Source: Proteobacteria bacterium UBA981 (GTDB lineage: Bacteria; Pseudomonadota; Gammaproteobacteria; Ga0077536). Taken from it: a DNA stretch of 64,000 nucleotides. Shown in pieces: positions 53,536 to 62,873 of this stretch. The notes under the pieces are model-generated. The model was not told where the DNA came from and made no database searches. It was given only the letters and a program-made list of their open reading frames with translations. The stretch covers positions 1 to 64,000 of the forward strand of contig DBBP01000027.1 in the NCBI GenBank assembly GCA_002292285.1. Direction: 5' to 3'. A program made the translations under genes and the position numbers. The first letter of the stretch is position 1. Each line of letters opens with the position of its first letter.

Positions 53536-54816
53536 TTGAACACGTCTAATCGGACCAAAGTCGTTATCGTCGGCGCGGGCTTCGGCGGACTATTTGCGAC
53601 CCGCTGCCTGCGTGGCGCGGACGTTGATATCACCCTGATTGACCGCCACAACTATCATCTTTTCCAGCCTCTGCTCTATCAGGTTGCGACGGCCGGACTC
53701 GCACCGTCCGACGTGGCCTGGCCGATTCGCGGCATTGTGCGTACGCAGCAGAACGTGACCGTGGTACTCGGCGAAGTTATCGGTGTGGATACCGACGCCC
53801 GTGAGATCATCACCAGCGACCATAGGATGAGGTATGACTACCTGGTACTCGCATCGGGCGCGCGCCACGCCTATTTCGGGCATGAGGACTGGGAACCACA
53901 CGCACCAGGCCTGAAGAGTATTGATGATGCGACCGCGATTCGCCGCCGCATCCTGATGGCTTTCGAACGCGCGGAGATGACCTTCGATCCTGCTGAGCGT
54001 GCCCGCCTGTTGAATTTTGTGGTCGTCGGAGCCGGGCCAACCGGAGTTGAGTTGGCCGGCACCATCGCGGAATTGGCGCGACGAACATTGGCGGCAGATT
54101 TTCGTCGCATTGATTCACGCAGCGCCCGCATCATTCTGGTTGAGGCCGGCCCGCGCGTGTTGCCGGCCTTCACGGAAAAACTCTCGACCTACGCGCAGCG
54201 CGCCCTGGACGAACTCGGGGTCGAGGTGATGCTCGGCAATGCGGTGACCGCCTGCAACGCGCACAGCGTGACCATTGGTGGCAGCGAGATTCCCACCTCG
54301 ACGGTGCTGTGGGCCGCCGGTGTCGCCGCATCACCGGCCAGCGTGTGGCTGCGCGCGGAAAGCGATCGTGCCGGGCGGGTGCTTGTACAAGCAGATTTGT
54401 CCGCGCCCGGCCATTCGGACGTTTTCGTCATCGGCGACACCGCTGCAGTGATGGATTCAGCGGGGGATCTGGTGCCAGGTATCGCCCCGGCAGCGAAACA
54501 ACAAGGGCGCTATGTTGCACGAGTGATTCGAGCGCGGGTCGAAGGGAAGCTCGCACCGGTGGCGTTTCGTTACCGGAACCTCGGCAAGCTCGCAACCATC
54601 GGCAGAAAGTCGGCTGTCATTGAGCTGCCGTTTTTGCGGCTTTCGGGGCGGTTGGCGTGGTGGCTATGGGGCGTCGCGCACATCTACTTTCTGATTGGTG
54701 TGCGCAGCCCAATCACGGTCGCAAGCAACTGGCTATGGCAGTATGTAACCTACGCACGTGGCGCTCGTCTGATCACCGGTGAGAGCAGAGTCGAGTCGAG
54801 TGCAGACAAGTCCTAG
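53536..54816 (+). CDS. ndh: Type II NADH dehydrogenase-like FAD oxidoreductase
   Basis: 426 aa from a TTG at 53536; no ATG precedes the FAD motif GAGFGG (about 13-18). HNYHLFQPLLYQVATAGLAPSDVAWPIRGI, the NAD motif VVGAGPTGVELAGTIAE, GDTAAV and the C-terminal membrane-binding helices LAWWLWGVAHIYFLIGVR are typical of NDH-2. It passes electrons from NADH to quinone without pumping protons. It is followed by a cupredoxin and an MFS gene on the same strand. Confidence 0.9.
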   Translation: MNTSNRTKVVIVGAGFGGLFATRCLRGADVDITLIDRHNYHLFQPLLYQVATAGLAPSDVAWPIRGIVRTQQNVTVVLGEVIGVDTDAREIITSDHRMRYDYLVLASGARHAYFGHEDWEPHAPGLKSIDDATAIRRRILMAFERAEMTFDPAERARLLNFVVVGAGPTGVELAGTIAELARRTLAADFRRIDSRSARIILVEAGPRVLPAFTEKLSTYAQRALDELGVEVMLGNAVTACNAHSVTIGGSEIPTSTVLWAAGVAASPASVWLRAESDRAGRVLVQADLSAPGHSDVFVIGDTAAVMDSAGDLVPGIAPAAKQQGRYVARVIRARVEGKLAPVAFRYRNLGKLATIGRKSAVIELPFLRLSGRLAWWLWGVAHIYFLIGVRSPITVASNWLWQYVTYARGARLITGESRVESSADKS

Positions 54817-54847
54817 CGGACGGTTGAATCGCAATCTGGATGAGCCC

Positions 54848-55318
54848 ATGAAACTGAACGCGACCGCAACAACAGTAATAGTCTTTTCCCTGTTAATCGC
54901 TGGCTACAGCCCGTTTTCCTCCGCTGAAAAGCCCCATGGTCCGAAGGCTATTAAAGTGAGTGTCGCAGTCGGCACAACGGCGGGCGAGATGAAGTTCGTT
55001 CCCGACACACTGACTTTTGAGCGCGGGAATTACTACAAACTGGTCATCTCTAATCCCAGTCCGCATGCACACTATTTCACCTCAGATGCCTTTGCCACAC
55101 ATATCTTCACGCGCAAAATTGAGGTGCTGGACAAGCAAGGGGAAACCATCGCCGAGCTGCACGGCTCGGTCAACGATATAGAACTCAAACCGGGCGCACA
55201 CCTTGAATGGTTTTTCTTTCCGATGACCAAAGGCCAGAACCTGAAACTGTTGTGCCACAAGAATGGTCACGAAGCGCAGGGCATGCTCGGCAGCATCAGC
55301 ATCATCGGCGATTTATGA
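54848..55318 (+). CDS. Secreted cupredoxin
   Basis: 156 aa with a signal peptide (about residues 1-26). The type 1 copper site is visible: a His in SPHAHYF (73 or 75), then Cys136, His141 and Met146 in LLCHKNGHEAQGM. It should carry electrons or store copper in the periplasm. It starts 31 bp after the NDH-2 gene, so they are likely co-transcribed. Confidence 0.85.
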   Translation: MKLNATATTVIVFSLLIAGYSPFSSAEKPHGPKAIKVSVAVGTTAGEMKFVPDTLTFERGNYYKLVISNPSPHAHYFTSDAFATHIFTRKIEVLDKQGETIAELHGSVNDIELKPGAHLEWFFFPMTKGQNLKLLCHKNGHEAQGMLGSISIIGDL

Positions 55319-55424
55319 GCGAACTATGGACTGAGGCGTCTGGCCGAATATTAGAAAACTGTCTTATCCAATCGCGGCCACTCAGGTATTTTTTTGGAAC
55401 GCCGCGCGTTTTGAGCAACAGTCA

Positions 55425-56678
55425 GTGAGCAAGGTGTTCTATGGCTGGACGGTGACCGCCTGCGCATTCGTCGTGCTGTTTCTGACCTATGGCGTTCAAT
55501 ACTCATTCGGCATTTTCGTTCCCGCCATGACGAACGAGCTCGGCTGGCAGCACACCAGCCTCGGTGCCGCTTTCTCGCTATATACGGTTGTCTACACGAG
55601 CTGCAGCGTACTCAGCGGTCGATTGACAGATTCGTTGGGGCCGCGCCGGGTAGTCAGTCTGGGTGCGCTTCTGCTTGGCGTTGGCCTGATGGCCACCAGC
55701 CAGGTGTCGGCACAGTGGCAACTGTATTTGTGCTACGGCGTGGTGGCCGCGCTTGGCATGAGCTCAGCCTACATTCCCTGCAACATGACCGTTGTGCGCT
55801 GGTTCCGTCGCAAGCGCGGTCTCGCATTGGGGCTGGCGTCCAGCGGTGCCAGTTGCGGAATACTCGCCGTACCGCTGGTTGCCGTTTGGATGATCGAGAG
55901 CTACGGATGGCGAACGGGCTTGTTTGTGCTCGGCGCGACGTTACTGATAATCACCAGTGTTGCAGCGCGCTTCATGCGCCGCGACCCTGCCCAACTCGGA
56001 TTATTGCCAGATGGCGACGACGCGCTGCCGGAACAATCGACGAACACACTAGCGTTTGCCGAGCAGGCAGTCGATGCGCCGAGTTGGACCTTACGTGAAG
56101 CTTTCACCAGCGCGTCATTCTGGCTGTTTCTGGCCGCCTTTACGCTCACCATGATCACCCTCACGATCCCCTTCGTTCATCTGGCCAGCTTCGCCGGCGA
56201 TATCGGCTTGTCCAGCCTGCGCGGCGCCATGAGTATTAGTGTTATTGGCCTGTTTGCGCTGGTTGGTAGCGTGTTGCTCGGCACCTTGTCCGATCGATTC
56301 GGACGGCAGCGTTCGATAGTGATCGCTATGGTCTCGCAAATCATCGCCTACGTGACGTTCTTTCACACCGATAACGTTGCCGCACTGTATCTTGGCGCGA
56401 TCGCATTTGGATTCTTCTACGGTGGTTTCGCGACGCTTTTTCCGGCGCTGGTAGGCGATTTATTCGGCCCGGCTCACGCCGGTGCCATTGGCGGTTTTAT
56501 CTTCGGCGCAGCCGGGCTGATGGGCGGCTGGGGCCCGGCGCTGGCCGGCTACTTGCGCGATACCGAGGGCGACTATCATTTGGCCTTTCTGAGCTGCCTG
56601 GTCTGCGCAATTTGCAGCCTGTTGCTATTCGTTTTACTGCCGCGGCCAGAACGCGCGGCGGCGGCTGACGCAGCATGA
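55425..56678 (+). CDS. MFS transporter (oxalate/formate or monocarboxylate type)
   Basis: 417 aa from a GTG at 55425. Twelve helices; FYGWTVTACAFVVLFLTYGVQYSFGIFVPAM at the start and GRLTDSLGPRRVV in the first loop are typical of the OFA/monocarboxylate porter group. GTLSDRFGRQRSI repeats the motif in the second half. It probably takes up an organic acid with protons. It follows the cupredoxin by about 100 bp. Confidence 0.9.
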   Translation: MSKVFYGWTVTACAFVVLFLTYGVQYSFGIFVPAMTNELGWQHTSLGAAFSLYTVVYTSCSVLSGRLTDSLGPRRVVSLGALLLGVGLMATSQVSAQWQLYLCYGVVAALGMSSAYIPCNMTVVRWFRRKRGLALGLASSGASCGILAVPLVAVWMIESYGWRTGLFVLGATLLIITSVAARFMRRDPAQLGLLPDGDDALPEQSTNTLAFAEQAVDAPSWTLREAFTSASFWLFLAAFTLTMITLTIPFVHLASFAGDIGLSSLRGAMSISVIGLFALVGSVLLGTLSDRFGRQRSIVIAMVSQIIAYVTFFHTDNVAALYLGAIAFGFFYGGFATLFPALVGDLFGPAHAGAIGGFIFGAAGLMGGWGPALAGYLRDTEGDYHLAFLSCLVCAICSLLLFVLLPRPERAAAADAA

Positions 56679-56829
56679 CCAGCAATGGGCCTTGCCCGTG
56701 GGCTGCGCGCGTCGCTAACGCCCTTGTTGATCAATATGGTTTGCACCCGGCGCGATCATTGCTCCGCACAGCAAGGCAGTGTCGATTCAACCGTCTCTGC
56801 CGCGCGCTGACGGCAGGTGGCTCACGACG

Positions 56830-57402
56830 TCACTTCGGCGGTACACGAACCAGTTTGTTATCGTCGGTGTGTTCAAACACCTTTCCGTAGATATCGACCA
56901 TCGTGGTTTGTGAATACGACAGCCGATCTGCGTGCACTACCAGCTGCTGACGAAAAGCGGTCGTGCGAGCGTTGTCGCGCATGAACGGCGATTGCATGAT
57001 CGGCCAGTCTGCACTGTCGAGACTTGCGTACACTTCCAGCCGTACGCCACCGTCTGATTCAACGCCGCCAAACTCGCCGCCGGCAAGCACACCGACCGCA
57101 CGCGGGATGGTGAACGAATGCATCACCAGCGCGTTGGCGGCGTCCCACATCCAGTAACCGCTCTGATCGTGAAACACCTTACCGTTCGATTTGCGTTGCA
57201 CGAGTTGGCGATACTGCAGCGCCACCAGCTCCTGCGACTCAGCGTTCGTCACATCACCTGCTGCGTTGAAGGTAATGGTCTCGAAATACAGATTGTTCTC
57301 CTCACCATCTGGTTCCGGCGCGATATCGGTGCCGTGATTGCCGTACCACGCACCGATCAATGGTTTGAGCGGACCATAGTCAATGTCGTCGTTGTTTATC
57401 AT
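56830..57402 (-). CDS. Nitrobindin/THAP4-like heme-binding beta-barrel protein
   Basis: 190 aa from the ATG at 57402 with GGAGG seven bases upstream; longer in-frame starts have no ribosome site. The barrel entry LIGAWYGNHGTD is the GxWxG motif of nitrobindins; the C-terminus SYSQTTMVDIYGKVFEHTDDNKLVRV carries the expected final strands. These bind heme loosely and handle NO or peroxynitrite; some relatives bind fatty acids. No His ligand could be fixed by eye. Confidence 0.75.
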   Translation of the reverse strand: MINNDDIDYGPLKPLIGAWYGNHGTDIAPEPDGEENNLYFETITFNAAGDVTNAESQELVALQYRQLVQRKSNGKVFHDQSGYWMWDAANALVMHSFTIPRAVGVLAGGEFGGVESDGGVRLEVYASLDSADWPIMQSPFMRDNARTTAFRQQLVVHADRLSYSQTTMVDIYGKVFEHTDDNKLVRVPPK

Positions 57403-57740
57403 CCGTTGTCCTCCATAAGTGGGGGTGTCATTAGCGTCGTCGCTTTCCCGCCCAGCCCTAGCATGGCCGCGATGACTGGCTCGCGATTCCGGCGCCCCGG
57501 ACAGATTGCCAAACTGAGCGGTCGCGGTGCAAGCCGGGCCGGTACACCTGCTCGTCGAAGCGCAGCGCTTTGGTCGCGCTGACCTGAGTCGCATTGCATC
57601 GAGACGGGCGCATTGAGGGCACCTCGGCACACGCATGCGCGCGTGTTATTAACGCTCGTGCCGGGATTTTTTTGCGGTCGCAAGCACAGTCGGGGCGTTA
57701 GCTCAGAAGGTTGGTTGCGTACTTTGAGCGCCGCGCGGGA
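57403..57740. other. Non-coding interval before the nitrobindin-like gene
   Basis: About 340 bp between the MFS gene stop (minus) and the nitrobindin-like start (minus). No convincing gene. A stretch at 57691-57719 looks like the 5' half of a tRNA but lacks the rest. A promoter for the downstream gene is likely here. Confidence 0.5.
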
Positions 57741-59309
57741 TTAGCCGACCACCTCACCAGCGGCCCGCGCGCGGGCCAGCAATGTGCGTTCATCTTCGGC
57801 CAGATAGCGAGCGGCGTAGGCAATCAATCCCGCCGCCCCAATGTTCACGCACAGCGCCACCACCAACCCATTACGCAGATCCCCGGTCAGGTCAGACACC
57901 AACCCGACGGTAAACGGCCCCAATGCCAAACCGAGCAAGGTTAAGGTCAGGATGTAGACCGCCGATGAGGTGCCGCGCATGCGGGGTAAAACAAGATCCG
58001 TCACTGTCGAGCCACCGACACCCAGCCACGCGGCGCCACTAAACGCGACCGCCGCGTTGAGCGTGAAAGCCAGCGTCGTCGAGCTTGTGTAGAGCATCCA
58101 CAAACCGACTGGTATTGGCAGCAAGGCCGCACCAAGGGCCACATACAGGCGGCCGCGCGGATTGCGTAGACGCCAATAGTCGGCCAGCACGCCACCGAGC
58201 GTACAGCCGAGGAAACCAAACGCGGCGGTAATACCGCCGAGCGTGAAACCGAGTTCACCAATCGGCACGTTGTGATAGCGAATGAAAAAAGGCGCGGTGA
58301 AGTACGACAAGCCAAACGTCGAAAATGCCATCAACGAAATGCCCAGCACGAACGCGACCCAGGAACGCGATCCGAGAATCAGCGCGGCAGTCGGCGGGTC
58401 GCGCAAAACCAGACCCTGTGCCCACGACACCGAGGCGTAGAAACCGATTGCGAGCGCATACCACTGAGCCGGATTACCGAGCATCTGGTGCAGTAACCAG
58501 GCGCCGACGAAAAGCCCGAACAACGTCATCAGGTTGCCTGCCATCGCCGCCCTGGTGGCACCAAGACGATGCAGGTTCCAAAACGTTAGACCGGGTAATA
58601 CCGCGCACAACTCCAGTCCGAATTCGCGAAACGGATGCGCTTCTGGCGGCGATTCAATGCCGTCCATCGCGCCGCGTTCGGGCTCGCGCAAAGTCCGCAC
58701 CCAGACCGCCAACAATAGGCCCGGCAGCCCGACAACGAAAAATGCAATCTGCCAGCCGGCGAAGCCGAACGGTGCTGTGGCAGCCGTGTAGGCTGCGTTC
58801 CACCCTTCCACCACCTGCCCGCCGACGAACGTCCCCAAGCCGGCGCCGACATACACGCCACTGGCAAGAATCGCGATAACAGTCGCGCGCCGCGCCGGCA
58901 CGAACGAATCAGACAACAACGAGTAAGCGCACGGCCCGGTACCGGCTTCGCCGACACCAACCGCGATGCGGGCAATGCCGAGTTCCAGAAAATTGCGCGC
59001 GAATCCCGACAGCACCGTAGCGGTGCTCCAGAACGCGACCGCGCAGGCGATGAACGTCCGCCTCACCCAGACATCGGCCAGGCGCCCAAACGGGATACCA
59101 AACAAGGCGTAAAACACTGCAAACGCGGTGCCATAAAGAAAACCCATCTGCGCATCAGACAGCAACAGATCGCGTTTAATCTCTTCATTCAAAATTGCCA
59201 GAATCTGGCGGTCGAGAAAATTGAAGATGTACACCACCATCAGAATGCTGAGGGTGTAACACGAGTAACGGAACTCTGCGGGGGTCTGGGTGGCGGTCTC
59301 AGACGGCAC
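57741..59309 (-). CDS. MFS transporter (spinster-like)
   Basis: 522 aa from a GTG at 59309. Twelve or more helices; FNFLDRQILAILNEEIKRDLLLSDAQMGFLYGTAFAVFYALFGIPFGRLAD is the signature of spinster-like MFS proteins from catabolic clusters, and GVGEAGTGPCAYSLLSDSF follows. These may move sterols, sphingolipids or aromatic acids. The next genes upstream are a TIGR03084 protein and an enoyl-CoA hydratase on the same strand, so it may be the uptake system for their pathway (inference). Confidence 0.9.
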   Translation of the reverse strand: MPSETATQTPAEFRYSCYTLSILMVVYIFNFLDRQILAILNEEIKRDLLLSDAQMGFLYGTAFAVFYALFGIPFGRLADVWVRRTFIACAVAFWSTATVLSGFARNFLELGIARIAVGVGEAGTGPCAYSLLSDSFVPARRATVIAILASGVYVGAGLGTFVGGQVVEGWNAAYTAATAPFGFAGWQIAFFVVGLPGLLLAVWVRTLREPERGAMDGIESPPEAHPFREFGLELCAVLPGLTFWNLHRLGATRAAMAGNLMTLFGLFVGAWLLHQMLGNPAQWYALAIGFYASVSWAQGLVLRDPPTAALILGSRSWVAFVLGISLMAFSTFGLSYFTAPFFIRYHNVPIGELGFTLGGITAAFGFLGCTLGGVLADYWRLRNPRGRLYVALGAALLPIPVGLWMLYTSSTTLAFTLNAAVAFSGAAWLGVGGSTVTDLVLPRMRGTSSAVYILTLTLLGLALGPFTVGLVSDLTGDLRNGLVVALCVNIGAAGLIAYAARYLAEDERTLLARARAAGEVVG

Positions 59310-59463
59310 GATGTGCGGTGTACTCGCTGGCGGGGAAGGCCTCGTGAGTATACCGACTATGCACTGACCGTCTACGCGACCAAATGGCGAGCTATAGCTG
59401 CCAGCGGATAACCCGGCGCTGGGCGTTGTCGATCAGCCTGATACGACCGTGATGCCTAGCGCG

Positions 59464-60273
59464 TCAGTTCCCTGCCCATGCGCGGGTGCCCGGCGCCGGC
59501 GGATCTTCAGCTGGCCCGGCAAAACATTGCGCGATGTTCATCCAGCTTGTCGCCGTGGGGCCGACTGCACTCAGACCGACATCGGCGAAATGACGCCCCT
59601 GCGTGACGACCTGGCAGAAATCAAGCGCGGGACCGCTCACCTTGTTGCTCTCGTCGGGTTCATTCCATCGCCAGATCTCGCCGGACGGTGCCACCAGTTC
59701 GACGAACGGCGCCGGCGCCGGCACATCCAGCCCACGATTGACGAACGTCCAGCCGAAAGTGTTCACACCGAGCACAGCGATGTGCCGAATCCGATCGCGG
59801 GCCTCACGCTCAACCTGGAATAAGTCGTAGACATCCTGTCCATGCGCCCAGGTTTCCATCAGGCGCGCAGTGGCGGCTGAGCGAATACTCATATCTGGCC
59901 CCACCCACTTCATGCGCGCTTTCGCGTCGGCATCTTTGAACAGGTCGCACAACTGATGTAAGCCTCGATGCCATTGCGCAAGCAATCCGGCGCCATGCCC
60001 CACCGACTGATCAAGATATTCAGTCCCGTCACCGCGTTTCCCGGCGGCCCGTGCGGCGGCTCGCTGCGACATTACATCGACGAACCGTTCGGAGTCCGTC
60101 ATCGACAGATAATTGAGCCAATCACCGAACATCAAGTGGCGCAGCACGTCTTCGCAAGTCCAGCCTTTAAATGGCGTTGGGCGCTGCCAATCCTGAGCCG
60201 ATATGTTGGCCAAAAACACCTGCAATTCATCAACTTCGGCGCGCAAATCACCTGATAGCTCGGTCATCACCAT
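59464..60273 (-). CDS. TIGR03084-family metal-binding protein (DinB/maleylpyruvate-isomerase-like)
   Basis: 269 aa. The N-terminal four-helix metal domain has WQRPTPFKGWTCEDVLRHLMFGDWLNYLS with the ligand His of the DinB fold, then SAATARLMETWAHGQDVYD with the other His; the C-terminal domain is the mixed domain of the family. Related proteins are thiol-dependent isomerases or transferases; the reaction here is unknown. It lies between the enoyl-CoA hydratase-like gene and the spinster transporter. Confidence 0.88.
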   Translation of the reverse strand: MVMTELSGDLRAEVDELQVFLANISAQDWQRPTPFKGWTCEDVLRHLMFGDWLNYLSMTDSERFVDVMSQRAAARAAGKRGDGTEYLDQSVGHGAGLLAQWHRGLHQLCDLFKDADAKARMKWVGPDMSIRSAATARLMETWAHGQDVYDLFQVEREARDRIRHIAVLGVNTFGWTFVNRGLDVPAPAPFVELVAPSGEIWRWNEPDESNKVSGPALDFCQVVTQGRHFADVGLSAVGPTATSWMNIAQCFAGPAEDPPAPGTRAWAGN

Positions 60274-60305
60274 AGTTGTTCAACCTTTTCGATGTGGAAT
60301 CTTGC

Positions 60306-61094
60306 TCACAGTTTCTCTTTGGCGAATTCCTGTGGCCAATAATCGCAAGCAGCCAGACCTTCAAGGGCGAGGCCGTAGGGAAGATGATCGAACATTGCAC
60401 GCTTGACCTGCAACAACATCGCCTCGCGGGTCAGACGCACGGTCAGCGCAGGACGCTGACGAATTTTGCGTGCTAATTCCCACGCGCGCGCACTGAGATC
60501 TGCATTCGGCATCACTTCATTCACGACCCCGAGCGCAAGTGCTTCCTCGGCAGAAAGTTCCTGGCCAGTCATGAGGAAATAACGTGCGCGATTCAAGCCG
60601 AGCAGCATCGGCCACACGATATGCACGCCATCGCCAGGCACCAAACCGCTGGGGAAGTGCGGCGCATCCTGAAACGTCGCGTGATCGGCGGCGAGCACGA
60701 TGTCGCATAGCAAAGCCAATTCGGCATGGACTGTCGCCGGACCATTCACCGCCGCAATCATCGGCGCCTGAATCTCGAGCAAGTTCATCAGCAAACGCTT
60801 GGCATCCGGGATCACATGCGCAGCCCATGTTGCCGCATCGATACCTGCACCGTCGCTGGCGCCGAGATCTTCTTTATCAATAAAGGTCTCACCGGAGCCG
60901 GTGAATATGATGACTTTGTTTTCCGGGTCGGCGGCGACGTCCGCGAAGCAATAGCCGAGTTCCTGATGTGGCGCAAAACCCCATTCCAAATCAGAGCCAT
61001 TGGTGTGCATCGACAATTCAAGAATGCCGTCTTCACGCTTGAAATTGATGTGGTCGTACTTTGCCGCATATTCGTCCAGTTGAGGTACTTGCAT
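60306..61094 (-). CDS. Enoyl-CoA hydratase/isomerase family protein with one changed Glu
   Basis: 262 aa. The crotonase core is present: IFTGSGETFI for the oxyanion loop and AAVNGPATVHAELALLCDIVLAADHATF. Glu125 matches the first catalytic Glu; the second Glu position is His146 in QDAPHFPSGLVPGDG. Crotonases with one Glu are often isomerases, hydrolases or decarboxylases rather than hydratases. It is the first gene of the group with the TIGR03084 protein and transporter. Confidence 0.88.
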   Translation of the reverse strand: MQVPQLDEYAAKYDHINFKREDGILELSMHTNGSDLEWGFAPHQELGYCFADVAADPENKVIIFTGSGETFIDKEDLGASDGAGIDAATWAAHVIPDAKRLLMNLLEIQAPMIAAVNGPATVHAELALLCDIVLAADHATFQDAPHFPSGLVPGDGVHIVWPMLLGLNRARYFLMTGQELSAEEALALGVVNEVMPNADLSARAWELARKIRQRPALTVRLTREAMLLQVKRAMFDHLPYGLALEGLAACDYWPQEFAKEKL

Positions 61095-61367
61095 GTGCCG
61101 ATTCCTTTGCTTCTGGTTGTGGATCTAATAGCGCTCAGGGTGTCCGCACAGCTTACTGAATTGATGGGCGCCAGGGCGACCACCCGCTTGGTCTGACGAC
61201 GGCGTCGCTGATTTCTGCTCGGATCAATGGTCGGCGCATGCCGAAAATTAGCTCGATTGGGCGCGTTTCAACTGCGCGACGCACGCGGACCCGCGCCACG
61301 AACTGCCCCCGAAATCGCCTTGGCGGGAGGTTTATGCACTAACATGCGTCATCGCGGAGGACTGCAC

Positions 61368-62693
61368 ATGAACAACCACACCCACTCGCCACGACCCACC
61401 CTGAACCTGTTTCGAGCTCGCGGGTTATTTGCGCTGATTATCGCCTGGTCGTTTTCGGGCCCTGCCCTGGCGAACGAGGATCAAAGCTTCCAGGCGCTGC
61501 GTGACTGGATTGATGCAGCGCCGGCCGCCGACGCAATGCCGGCCGCAGGCACTCATTTAGGCATCGCTGACCGCGACGAATTCCTGGTGTCGCTAATTCC
61601 ACGCTCGGCTTGGCCTTATTACATCTTCGACGACATGGACATGGAAGTAGCCGCTCATGGTGACTATCCCCCGCCACCGGATTGGGGAAAGGCAGTTGAC
61701 CCGGACTATCGTCTCGATGAACGTGGCGTTTTAATTGACTTCAAGGGCGCTGGTTTCCCGTTTCCCGACGTTAGTGACAACGATCCGGACGCTGCCGCGA
61801 AGGTCGTGTGGAACATGCTATGGCGCCCAGGCCAGGACGATTTCGACATGCCCATGGTGACGTGGCTGCGTGGCGAGAACGGGCAACTCGACCGCAAACT
61901 CGAATACACCTCGGTGTCATCCACCTATGCACGCGGCGAACATTGTCTGGTCGACGGTTACGAAGACGTTAAAAGTAAACGGGTCATGGAGTTTCGCTCA
62001 CCGCGTGACATGGCTGGTGCCAAGGACATGAAAATATCCTATGTCGATCATGACCGTGAGGATTCCGGGTGGCTGTACCTGCCGGCACAACGCAAACCGC
62101 GCCGCACACTGGCCTCGGAGCGTACCAGCGAGCTGATGGGCATGGACATGATTCGCGAAGATCTGAACGGCTTCAGCGGCAAGATGTTTGAGAATAACTG
62201 GACCTATCTCGGTCGACGCGCAGTCCTTGCCACCATCAACGTGCGCGACAATCCAGAATTCGGCGGACCACATTTATGGGTCCCGCATAAAGCGCGTTGG
62301 GAAGTTCGCGATACCCATGTCGTGATGGTTGAACCCAAGTCGCCCGATCATCCGTATAGCTCACGCATTATTTTTATCGACGCTGAAACTTACTGGACGC
62401 ACTGGATGTTTGCCTTCGATCGCGAAGACAATCAATTGCTACGCATGAACCAGCACTATCTCAAGTATTCAGAATCCTATGCCACCGAGCAGCCGCAACA
62501 GGCTCCTTATGTGAAACAGGATTTCTCCGACAACGTCGGCCATTTCGTTTTTCTGCATCTCGGTGAAACGGATATCAACGCCAAGAAGCCGCATGCCACG
62601 CTGACCCACTGCTATGTCAAAAAACGTGATTTCTCGCCTGCCCGCGCGCAGCAGTTCTACTCGCTACGCAATATGATCAGTGGTCGTCGTTAG
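61368..62693 (+). CDS. DUF1329 family outer-membrane/periplasmic protein
   Basis: 441 aa from the ATG at 61368 with GGAGG seven bases upstream. Signal peptide to about residue 36 (ALA-NED). The DUF1329 pattern is clear: LDERGVLIDFKGAGFPFPDV, LPAQRKPRRTLASERTSELMGMDMIREDLNGFSGK and RWEVRDTHVVMVE. The fold is LolA/LolB-like. The family is usually paired with DUF1302 and RND exporters and is thought to act in lipid or hydrophobic-substrate passage; here the DUF1302 gene follows. Confidence 0.9.
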   Translation: MNNHTHSPRPTLNLFRARGLFALIIAWSFSGPALANEDQSFQALRDWIDAAPAADAMPAAGTHLGIADRDEFLVSLIPRSAWPYYIFDDMDMEVAAHGDYPPPPDWGKAVDPDYRLDERGVLIDFKGAGFPFPDVSDNDPDAAAKVVWNMLWRPGQDDFDMPMVTWLRGENGQLDRKLEYTSVSSTYARGEHCLVDGYEDVKSKRVMEFRSPRDMAGAKDMKISYVDHDREDSGWLYLPAQRKPRRTLASERTSELMGMDMIREDLNGFSGKMFENNWTYLGRRAVLATINVRDNPEFGGPHLWVPHKARWEVRDTHVVMVEPKSPDHPYSSRIIFIDAETYWTHWMFAFDREDNQLLRMNQHYLKYSESYATEQPQQAPYVKQDFSDNVGHFVFLHLGETDINAKKPHATLTHCYVKKRDFSPARAQQFYSLRNMISGRR

Positions 62694-62873
62694 ACCGATA
62701 CGAAGGATAAGGGCTCGGCCTTAACTCGCAGCTGCGACAATCGCGCTACAGCGGTTGACGCGCAGCGAAGGCTCGCGGCCCAGTAAATAGTTCGGCATTT
62801 TACGCACGGCGATTGCCTTCACCCAGGCGCGCCGTCGCTCGTCATTCCGAGAATTAAAGCAGGGTTTTATTCG

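Noticed and set aside
57691..57719. tRNA-like 5' half (GGGGCGTTAGCTCAGAAGG)
   Set aside because: A D-arm-like TAGCTCAG is present, but no anticodon stem, T-arm with GGTTCGA or CCA-end region follows at the right distance.
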